NCBI GenBank assembly: GCA_012798185.1
Contig: JAAZNS010000249.1
Span: 1 to 13,097, forward strand
Direction of reading: 5' to 3'
Source: Chloroflexota bacterium
GTDB lineage: Bacteria > Chloroflexota > Anaerolineae > Anaerolineales > UBA4823
DNA length: 13,097 nt
In this document: positions 1 through 6,052 of the stretch, piece by piece
How positions within the stretch are numbered: the stretch's first letter is position 1
Layout of the letters: each line of letters begins with the position of its first letter
Notes under the pieces: model-generated
The model's database searches: none
Told to the model about the DNA's origin: nothing
Seen by the model: the letters and a program-made list of their open reading frames with translations, nothing else
Program-made: the position numbers and the translations under genes

Positions 1-317
1 ATTTGGCATGGCGCATAATCAATAAAGTTTTCATATTCCTACCTTTCCGACCAACACATATCAATATGGTGCAGCCAGATTTTACCAGATACCGGATGGC
101 TAAGCTTTCACCATCACCCATTATATTGTAAATGTTTTAATAACGATTTGTTAATAACTGTTCAATACGGCTAAAAAAAGTATTTCTTTGCAACCAACGG
201 AAGCGACCGCGGTGAATTATCCTAATAATAATGCAAGGTTTTTCTCGCTTTTTCATCGATTCTGATACTAAAGTTTATCAATAAATAGCCGATAACGATT
301 TAGAGGTATTTTAAACA
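1..317. other. AT-rich intergenic region upstream of the SprA-related gene
   Basis: No convincing reading frame, tRNA or strong hairpin is visible in these 317 bases. The stretch is AT-rich and contains the 10-mer ATAACGATTT twice (140-149 and 292-301). It ends in the ribosome-binding region of the downstream gene. It presumably holds that gene's promoter, but I found no -35/-10 pair good enough to mark. Confidence 0.6.
300..314 (+). promoter_or_regulatory. Ribosome-binding site with 15-bp sequence shared with another gene
   Basis: AGAGGT at 302-307 lies 10 nt before the ATG at 318 and supports that start. The surrounding 15-mer TTAGAGGTATTTTAA is repeated exactly at 6032-6046, over the ribosome-binding site of the second GGDEF gene. 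The core is AGAGGT rather than the usual GGAGG. Shared translational control is only an inference. Confidence 0.55.
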
Positions 318-941
318 ATGGTCACGGAAACGAACCAGAGTTATATCAACACTCTAATCACTTCATATGGAGATTCGTACCCGCAAATTTACGGCAGGCA
401 AAAGAAATCTTCAGATGAAGTAGATCAAACGCGCCCATTTAGTGCTATCTCACACGAAAGAGATAAAGCAGAATATTCTTTTGGGGGTCAGGAAAAAGCC
501 GAGAAGAAATATTCGGTCAATACTAATAAAGAATCAGAGGGGTTGTCAGAAGAGGAAAAACGGGAAGTTGCTGCTTTAAAGAAAAGCGATCAAAAAGTTC
601 ACGCACATGAACAGGCTCATCGTGCTGCCGGTGGTAATCTAATCACCGGAGGTCCGTATTATAAATACGAAACCGGACCAGATGGCAACCGCTATGCCGT
701 AAGTGGTGAAGTGACCATCGATACCAGCGAAGTGGACGGAGATCCTAAAGCTACATTAATTAAAGCAGGACGGATAAGACGGGCTGCGTTGGCTCCGGCA
801 GATCCTTCTGCCCAGGATCGAACCGTTGCTGCTGAGGCAGCGACTATGGCGTTTAGAGCACAGATGGAATTATTAAAACAAAAAAACGGTGGAAAAAATA
901 AATCACAGGATGAAACTTCCCGTTTCGATCTCTTTGCTTGA
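318..941 (+). CDS. SprA-related family protein, putative zinc metalloprotease
   Basis: This 207-residue protein carries the core of the SprA-related family (Pfam PF12118), also annotated as putative metalloprotease CJM1_0395 family. The N-terminal 75 residues are polar, charged and low in complexity, with no signal peptide or membrane segment. The conserved block spans about residues 78-188. It contains KVHAHEQAHRAAGG, with an HExxH zinc signature at 97-101 (H97, E98, H101). A later conserved TVAAEAA segment contains E173, which could be the third zinc ligand as in gluzincins. A second conserved stretch, YAVSGEVTIDTSEVDGDP, lies at 126-143. The ATG at 318 is supported by AGAGGT 10 nt upstream. 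The gene converges on the 948-1433 gene with only 6 nt between stops. The family assignment is firm; protease activity is predicted from the motif, and the substrate and cellular location are unknown. Confidence 0.85.
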   Translation: MVTETNQSYINTLITSYGDSYPQIYGRQKKSSDEVDQTRPFSAISHERDKAEYSFGGQEKAEKKYSVNTNKESEGLSEEEKREVAALKKSDQKVHAHEQAHRAAGGNLITGGPYYKYETGPDGNRYAVSGEVTIDTSEVDGDPKATLIKAGRIRRAALAPADPSAQDRTVAAEAATMAFRAQMELLKQKNGGKNKSQDETSRFDLFA

Positions 942-947
942 TTAAAT

Positions 948-1433
948 TTATTCTCGCACCATCTGATAGCGAAAATCACAAAATTTAGCGCCCTCCATAA
1001 TTGTTTGGGACCGCTTCAACTTGATTCTTGGATTGAAGCCCTCGATCAATGCTTCATCTCTATTACACGAAAGATACTTCCCCAACTCAAGAATACCCAG
1101 TTCTTTATATAATTCTGCATACCGACATCGCACCACATTAAAATATAACCGGGTTTCGTCTTGTTCGATAATTTCGATGTGAAGCGCATCATCTTTTTTC
1201 CAAGCATCTAATGCCTGTGCATAATTCATGATCGTATTGCCTCCCATATTTTTTGCTAATTGAACCCCCTGGTGAAAGGCGATTTGTTTAATTGTACGGT
1301 TAAGAATTTCTAGGGTGCATTCTCTTCCAAATTCCTGGCAAAAAGCTTCTACGATCGGGGCAATCACCCGCGCTTCAATTTCTCTCCTGGGTAATATTCC
1401 CAGAGCTTTGATAAGGTCATTTTCTGTAATCAT
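948..1433 (-). CDS. L-2-amino-thiazoline-4-carboxylic acid hydrolase family protein
   Basis: This 161-residue soluble protein has the length and signature blocks of the ATC hydrolase family (PF14196). Signatures are CRYAELYKELG at 103-113, LSCNRDEALIEGFNP at 121-135, and TIMEGAKFCDFRY at 144-156. The cysteines at 103, 123 and 152 sit where the family conserves them. The named activity, ring opening of ATC on a Pseudomonas route to L-cysteine, holds for characterised members only. Most relatives are untested, and no partner N-carbamoyl-cysteine amidohydrolase is seen here. The start lies 26 nt after the stop of the ATPase gene on the same strand. The gap holds AAAGGG 8 nt from the ATG and a stronger GGAGGT 15 nt away (1449-1454), so co-transcription is likely. 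The biological substrate is uncertain. Confidence 0.85.
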   Translation of the reverse strand: MITENDLIKALGILPRREIEARVIAPIVEAFCQEFGRECTLEILNRTIKQIAFHQGVQLAKNMGGNTIMNYAQALDAWKKDDALHIEIIEQDETRLYFNVVRCRYAELYKELGILELGKYLSCNRDEALIEGFNPRIKLKRSQTIMEGAKFCDFRYQMVRE

Positions 1434-1459
1434 GTATTTTTCCCTTTGACCTCCACAAA

Positions 1460-4009
1460 TTATCCTGGCATCTGGCTCCCATACCCAGGAAGCTCAAAGC
1501 GCTCTTGTCCTGCCTTTACCAAATGGTAAGGCATCCAGGCAATCCCAAATAAATCTAACAATACATCCTTTTTCAATACCTGTATAGTAATTTGTTCATC
1601 CTGACTGGCGATCTCTTCCCAACGGCTCCTAATAGCTTCCAATGCCTCATTTTTTTCCTTCTCAAGATCGGCAATCTGGTTTTTTAAATCTTCGATAACT
1701 TCGAGCGATTCTTCAACGTCTGCTTTTGCCTGCGAAGTCAAACGGCGTTTGGTTAACGAAGAAGATAAACGACGGCTGCTGCGCTTTTTTGTAAATAATC
1801 CAAAAATGGTCTCTGCAGCGCTGCCTAATTCTTCCATTTTTCTTTGTGATAATTCAGATTGATCACTGGCTAACTCCCGTTCTTCTCGTGCAAGTTTATC
1901 TTTCAATGTTTTCAACTTTGCATCGAAGGATGCGCTGCTCTTCTTCAGCTCGGCATCTCTTCCCTGACGAGCTGCTTCAGCACATTTTGACCGAAATTCT
2001 GCTGAAGATACTTCCGGTCCGGCATATACGTTCAGCGCTTCGTTGGCATGAACAGTCACTTCTCCAGCTCGAAAAGCCCAATCCAGAAAATCTTTCTGCA
2101 TCGCCTGGATGATCTTTCCATCGGTAAAGGGTGCTTCCAACCCAGAAAATCGAGATTGAGGCGCTGCTTTTGTATCCAATTTCTTTAATTCAATAGCGTG
2201 ATATGGATAATCTTCCCAGCGAATTGCTCCTCGCCGGTCAGGATCAGGGACCATAACCGTCTTGCGCAACTCATAATCCAGGGAATATTTACGGTTCAAG
2301 AAACGGATACTCGCCTGCCCTAAAATGACCGGATGATAAACTAATCCCAAACTTTCAGCATTTTGCGGGGTTGCTCGTTCGGCAGCTTTAAACGCAGCAG
2401 AAAGTGTTAAATTATTGGGCAAGTAATATTCGTCAATACCTGCGGGTACTGCCGGTTTTGTGCCAGAATATTCTGAAATTTCAACAGGTCTTTCTGCTGC
2501 ATGGCTAATGGAAGGTGCAGGAACTATTTTCGCCTGATCGGCGGGGGTACCTGGGGTTGCAGCTGATTCTTTCATTGCAGGCGCAGCAGTGGTTTCTGTT
2601 GGTAAAGCAGCTCCAGCCAGCTTGTTCAACGCAGGGATTTGGGCACGGGTTAGCGGACCCGCCAGGTAATTCATGCACCAGCGGGTCGAGAATACTTGCG
2701 CTTTTGATTCATGAACATTATGCATCAGGAAAATACGTTTCCCCAAGCTGGAAATGAGCTTGTCGTAGGCACCGCGGTTCAGATTTCCCGACATAGCGCC
2801 TTCCAGTCCATCCAACAAGCGCTGTTTATCCTGATCGGTTTGCAATTTTCCTATCATCCAGGTGCCCGCATTCGATAATCCCTTATAATCCAGGTCAACC
2901 GGATTTTGACTGACCAATACTAATCCAACGCCAAAGGCTCGGGCTTGCTTGAGCATACGCAGAATGATTGGTTTAGAAGGCGGATTCCCTAACGGCGGCA
3001 GATATCCATATATTTCGTCGAAGTAAACGATTGTCCTTAATGTACCCGATCCACTTTGGGTGCGCATCCAGGCTTCGACAGCCGAAAATAGCAGGGTTAC
3101 AAAAAACATCCGCTCTGCATCGTTCAGATGAGCAATATAGAAAACACAATGACGCGGTTTCCCTTGTGGTGAAAATAAGAGACTGGCAATATCCAGCGGC
3201 TGGCCTTCAATCCAGGTTTGAAATGCAGGTGCTGCCAGGATATTATTCAACAACATCGCCAGGCTAAAACGATCCTTATCCGGGAAAAAGGTATTTACTT
3301 CAAGCACGCCTAGTTTTTGGAATGGGGGATTTTGTACTTGTAAGATTAATTCCCCTAAATTCAAGTCATGCCCCTGGCTCCAGGCATTTTCAAAAATATT
3401 CGAAAGAAGAATATGCTCACGCGAGCGAACCGGGTCAATATCGTTTACACCAACTAATCCTAATATTGCAGTGACCGTGCTGGAAATTTTTTCTCGTAAT
3501 ATTTCTTTATTCTCCTCCCAAGGTATTTGAGGAGCTTTTAGTGACGCTAATATACTCACCGGAATACCAGAATCGGAGCCTGGTGTATAAACAGTAAATT
3601 CAGCCGAATTTTTTAATTCGGCAATCCGGTCAGAGGTAATGTCCCATTGCGCTAGACCTTGTTTCCATTGATTGGCGGTCTTTTCAGCTGCCTGTTCTAT
3701 CGGAATTCCAGATCTGCGCGCTTGATCAACATCGACCCATGGCTGAAAATCTTGCGGCAATAGATCGGGAAAATGTAGCAGCGTATTAGTGATATCGCCT
3801 TTAGGATCAACCATTATAGAAGGAATACCTGTCAGGGCAGCCTCTTCCAGTAAACCAATACAAAGACCAGTTTTCCCCGACCCTGTCATCCCTACAACCA
3901 TAGCATGCGTTGTCAGGTCATCCGCGTCGTATAACAACATCTGGTCGGTTAACGAGTTTTTTTCGGTATCATAAATTTTCCCTAAATAAAACTTGCCGTC
4001 TGTTTTCAT
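1460..4009 (-). CDS. HerA/DUF87-like ATPase with C-terminal coiled-coil region
   Basis: This 849-residue P-loop ATPase belongs to the HerA/FtsK/TraG-like superfamily. Walker A is GMTGSGKT at 40-47, followed by MVDPKGD at 66-72. Walker B is TIVYFDE at 326-332 (D331, E332). A sensor-like VSQNP lies at 366-370, and a HerA/TraG-like segment, GTWMIGKLQTDQDKQRLLDG, at 382-401. An Ala/Pro-rich linker (about 465-525) separates this core from a C-terminal region with no enzyme motif I recognise. Two heptad-rich helices (about 675-730 and 760-800) flank a very basic turn, KKRSSRRLSSSLTKRR (741-756), which looks like a coiled-coil hairpin. There is no signal peptide or membrane segment. GAGGTGA (4013-4019) just before the ATG supports the start. 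The motor would move DNA or protein, but its substrate is unknown. The usual HerA partner NurA is absent; the downstream partner is an ATC-hydrolase-family protein. Confidence 0.8.
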   Translation of the reverse strand: MKTDGKFYLGKIYDTEKNSLTDQMLLYDADDLTTHAMVVGMTGSGKTGLCIGLLEEAALTGIPSIMVDPKGDITNTLLHFPDLLPQDFQPWVDVDQARRSGIPIEQAAEKTANQWKQGLAQWDITSDRIAELKNSAEFTVYTPGSDSGIPVSILASLKAPQIPWEENKEILREKISSTVTAILGLVGVNDIDPVRSREHILLSNIFENAWSQGHDLNLGELILQVQNPPFQKLGVLEVNTFFPDKDRFSLAMLLNNILAAPAFQTWIEGQPLDIASLLFSPQGKPRHCVFYIAHLNDAERMFFVTLLFSAVEAWMRTQSGSGTLRTIVYFDEIYGYLPPLGNPPSKPIILRMLKQARAFGVGLVLVSQNPVDLDYKGLSNAGTWMIGKLQTDQDKQRLLDGLEGAMSGNLNRGAYDKLISSLGKRIFLMHNVHESKAQVFSTRWCMNYLAGPLTRAQIPALNKLAGAALPTETTAAPAMKESAATPGTPADQAKIVPAPSISHAAERPVEISEYSGTKPAVPAGIDEYYLPNNLTLSAAFKAAERATPQNAESLGLVYHPVILGQASIRFLNRKYSLDYELRKTVMVPDPDRRGAIRWEDYPYHAIELKKLDTKAAPQSRFSGLEAPFTDGKIIQAMQKDFLDWAFRAGEVTVHANEALNVYAGPEVSSAEFRSKCAEAARQGRDAELKKSSASFDAKLKTLKDKLAREERELASDQSELSQRKMEELGSAAETIFGLFTKKRSSRRLSSSLTKRRLTSQAKADVEESLEVIEDLKNQIADLEKEKNEALEAIRSRWEEIASQDEQITIQVLKKDVLLDLFGIAWMPYHLVKAGQERFELPGYGSQMPG

Positions 4010-4012
4010 ATC

Positions 4013-4037
4013 TCACCTCGTAAACCTGGATTTTATA
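4013..4037 (-). promoter_or_regulatory. Candidate -10 box and ribosome-binding site of the ATPase operon
   Basis: Read on the minus strand, TATAAA (4032-4037) within TATATAAAAT would place a transcription start near 4025. That gives a leader of about 16 nt containing GAGGTGA (4013-4019), a good match to the anti-Shine-Dalgarno sequence. No convincing -35 hexamer is present, so the promoter is tentative; the ribosome-binding site is solid. Confidence 0.35.
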
Positions 4038-4090
4038 TAGAGTATCTTATGAAAAAGGAGATGGATAGGCTTTATGCAAAATGAATTATT

Positions 4091-4143
4091 TGTAACTACT
4101 CAACAACCACGGGTGAGATTCCACCAACACCTGGGCAGTTACA
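4091..4143 (+). repeat. Imperfect palindromic repeat, copy 1 (53 bp)
   Basis: The ends are TGTAACTACTCA (4091-4102) and TGGGCAGTTACA (4132-4143). They pair over 12 positions with one A/C mismatch and one G/T wobble. Between them GGTG and CACC can form an inner stem. The reverse complement aligns with copy 3 (11228-11309) at 19 of 23 left-flank and 19 of 27 right-flank positions, counted by eye. Six T residues follow at 4145-4150, so on the plus strand it could also act as a terminator or attenuator ahead of the first GGDEF gene. It lies in the divergent spacer between the ATPase and the cyclase. Confidence 0.75.
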
Positions 4144-4283
4144 GTTTTTTATCATTTATGCTGATTTTATTTTATTATAGCAAATTCCCACTTTACTTTT
4201 ACTCGATTTATGCGTTAGTTAAATCATATTCGTGATAAACTCAATATCAAGATGCTCCTTCAAGTGTTAGCAATAAGTTTCCC

Positions 4284-5777
4284 ATGAAAATTAAGAAAGC
4301 GCTGCTTTTCATCGCTTCCTTTTTGACCATTGGTTATTCGATATGGTCAATTTTTTTTCACGCCAGCCTCGAGTTGAAAGATCAACTATCGAGTATTGCA
4401 ATCATCGCCATGAATGCAACCGTCATGATCATTGGCGCTATCCTCGTTTACCAAAAGCAAATCGATCTCCTCATCCGACGTGGTTGGATTTTCATCAGCC
4501 TGGCGGCACTTTCCAACACAATTGCAGAATGCATCTGGTACTATGACAATTCAATATTGGGGGTAAACCCTTTTCCGTCTCTGGCTGACTTTTTTTACCT
4601 GCTTTTCTACCCGCTGACATTAGTAGGTGTGCTGTTATTGCCATATAAACCGTTAAAACGGTTGGAGTTTATTACATATTTATTCGATTTATCTATCGTG
4701 ATGATAGCATTCCTTATGGTTTTCTGGTATTTCATTCTGGCGCCGTTGCATTTATTATCAAAGGGTGGAATTGAGGGATTTATCGCTATTGCTTATCCAG
4801 TTGGAGATTTACTGTTATTCACCGGTGTTATAGCCTTAATCCAGCGAAATTCAGAGAAAACTTCTCAATGGACAATGATTTTTATTTGCCTCAGTATAAT
4901 TTTGATGGCTTTACCCGACGCAGTATTTGCTTATTATGAAATCAATGATATTCCCTATTCAATATCCCGCCTCAACTTTTATTGGCTTGTTTCAGCGTTA
5001 TTTATGGTATTTGCTGCTTATAAACAAATGGACGAGGTTCAAAAGGTAAATCCTTCTTTATCCTTATTTTCCAACCGTTCTCAAAGGATGCTCCGCATTG
5101 CGCTTCCATATTCAGCCGCTGCTACAGGTCCTATCCTGCTAGTAGAGGTCATTAATTCCTCATTCTTAACCGGCTTGCAGCTGCAGGGCTTGCTGCTGGG
5201 CATCATTTTTTTGGTTGTATTAATCCTCGGACGGCAGCACATGGTCTTGATGGACAATATACAGCTCATCGAGGAAACTCGAAATTTAGCAATTACAGAT
5301 AGTCTGACCGGCGTGCATAACCGTCACTACTTCAATGAAGTCTTTCAGCAAGAAATCGAACGCGCCCGACGCTATCAACAAACATTTTCCATTTTGCTTC
5401 TTGATGTAGATAATTTCAAATCAATCAATGATACTTATGGACACCTTCAAGGTGATAAAGTCCTCACCATGATTGCTGGATTGATTTCGGAACAGGTACG
5501 TAAAACGGATATCTTGGCTCGCTATGGCGGCGATGAATTTGTAATTATCCTTCTGGAAACCGATCTGGATGACGCCAAAAAAGTTGCCCAAAAAATCGAA
5601 GCTTATATTAGGGTTCATTCTTACGCCGATATACCTTTAAGCATAAGTATTGGCATAGCAAGCTATAAACCAGCGTATTCGGCAGAGCAGCTGCTGGAAG
5701 AAGCCGATAGACACCTATATAAAAATAAAATTGAAACAACCATTCTCAATAAATCTGCCAATATCAATCCTTCTTAA
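4284..5777 (+). CDS. Membrane diguanylate cyclase (GGDEF), first of a tandem pair
   Basis: This 497-residue protein should convert two GTP to c-di-GMP at the inner face of the membrane. Residues 1-320 form about ten hydrophobic segments, starting at 5-24, with short polar loops. This is an uncharacterised membrane sensor whose motif PFPSLADFFYLLFYP (96-110) recalls the PSxADxxYLxxYP motif of many actinobacterial GGDEF proteins. The C-terminal GGDEF domain spans about 335-485. It has metal-binding D374 in LLLDVDNFKSINDTYGH, the active-site GGDEF at 415-419, and the product-inhibition site R406-K-T-D409 five residues before it. Catalysis and feedback inhibition both look intact. No EAL, PAS or receiver domain is present. 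The ATG lacks a clear Shine-Dalgarno sequence, so the start is less certain than the function. It is paralogous over its full length to the gene at 6053-7543. Confidence 0.9.
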   Translation: MKIKKALLFIASFLTIGYSIWSIFFHASLELKDQLSSIAIIAMNATVMIIGAILVYQKQIDLLIRRGWIFISLAALSNTIAECIWYYDNSILGVNPFPSLADFFYLLFYPLTLVGVLLLPYKPLKRLEFITYLFDLSIVMIAFLMVFWYFILAPLHLLSKGGIEGFIAIAYPVGDLLLFTGVIALIQRNSEKTSQWTMIFICLSIILMALPDAVFAYYEINDIPYSISRLNFYWLVSALFMVFAAYKQMDEVQKVNPSLSLFSNRSQRMLRIALPYSAAATGPILLVEVINSSFLTGLQLQGLLLGIIFLVVLILGRQHMVLMDNIQLIEETRNLAITDSLTGVHNRHYFNEVFQQEIERARRYQQTFSILLLDVDNFKSINDTYGHLQGDKVLTMIAGLISEQVRKTDILARYGGDEFVIILLETDLDDAKKVAQKIEAYIRVHSYADIPLSISIGIASYKPAYSAEQLLEEADRHLYKNKIETTILNKSANINPS

Positions 5778-5816
5778 TGAAACTACTCAGCCAATGGGTT
5801 GGGTATGGAGCAGTCT
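5778..5816 (+). repeat. Imperfect palindromic repeat, copy 2 (short form)
   Basis: The element begins at the base after the stop codon of the first GGDEF gene. Its left arm TGAAACTACTCA differs from copy 1 at one of 12 positions. The right arm GGAGCAGT pairs with ACTACTC of the left arm with an A/C mismatch at the same stem position as in copy 1. CTCAGCCA at 5786-5793 and a following TGGGT also match copy 3 read on its minus strand. The interior holds a small CCAA-TGGG-TTGG hairpin. It appears to be an internally shortened member of the family. No T-run follows, so it is a poor intrinsic terminator. Confidence 0.6.
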
Positions 5817-5829
5817 AAAAAGTCAAAAA

Positions 5830-5896
5830 TGTCATGTTGAGCGGTGCGAAACATCTTATTCATTTTAATAAACTCTTCGCTTCGTTCAGGGTAACA
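5830..5896. repeat. Second type of palindromic intergenic repeat (TGAGCG...CGCTTCG)
   Basis: The left part TGTCATGTTGAGCGGTGCGA (5830-5849) and the right part CTTCGCTTCGTTCAGGGTAA (5875-5894) are imperfect inverted copies around an AT-rich centre. The pattern resembles a dispersed repeat with core TTCTGAGCGAAGCGAAGA that I recall from the intergenic regions of Chloroflexota and other bacteria; that recollection is not verified here. It lies 13 nt after palindrome copy 2 and is unrelated to it in sequence. Confidence 0.55.
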
Positions 5897-5996
5897 GCTT
5901 ACATTTAGGACAATCCCAGTTTTTCTGTCATAGTCCATACGGTTACTTAACGTCATTATTCACCAATAAAAAACGTATAAAAAACATTAAGGCATA

Positions 5997-6024
5997 TTGA
6001 TTTATTTTTTACTCATGGTAAACT
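5997..6024 (+). promoter_or_regulatory. Candidate promoter of the second GGDEF gene
   Basis: TTGATT (5997-6002) and TAAACT (6019-6024) are 16 nt apart and each match the sigma-70 hexamers at four of six positions. They predict a start near 6031, just before the AGAGGT ribosome-binding site. TTTAC-TCATG-GTAAA (6008-6022) is a small dyad across the spacer and could be an operator. The region is AT-rich, so chance matches are likely. Confidence 0.3.
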
Positions 6025-6031
6025 TGAAATA

Positions 6032-6046
6032 TTAGAGGTATTTTAA
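6032..6046 (+). promoter_or_regulatory. Ribosome-binding region sharing an exact 15-mer with that at 300-314
   Basis: AGAGGT (6034-6039) lies 13 nt before the GTG at 6053, slightly long but usable. The codon before the GTG is TAA in frame, so the start can only be this GTG, the TTG at 6056, or something further inside. The 15-mer TTAGAGGTATTTTAA is identical to that upstream of the SprA-related gene. Confidence 0.5.
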
Positions 6047-6052
6047 GAATAA

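Noticed and set aside
154..164. TAACTGTTCA near the left end as a fourth palindrome copy
   Set aside because: It resembles one arm of the repeat family, but no matching second arm or interior sequence follows.
692..979. Minus-strand open frame of 95 codons overlapping the SprA-related gene
   Set aside because: It is antisense to the conserved block of a recognisable gene and also overlaps the end of the ATC-hydrolase gene. Its product is not recognisable.
1460..4009. A HerA-based anti-phage defence module
   Set aside because: No NurA, Sir2, DUF4297 or other nuclease partner is next to the ATPase, and there are no mobile genes or other defence genes in the window.
4010..4283. A c-di-GMP riboswitch ahead of the first cyclase
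   Set aside because: The region contains a palindromic repeat but none of the conserved GEMM-type sequence that I would expect.
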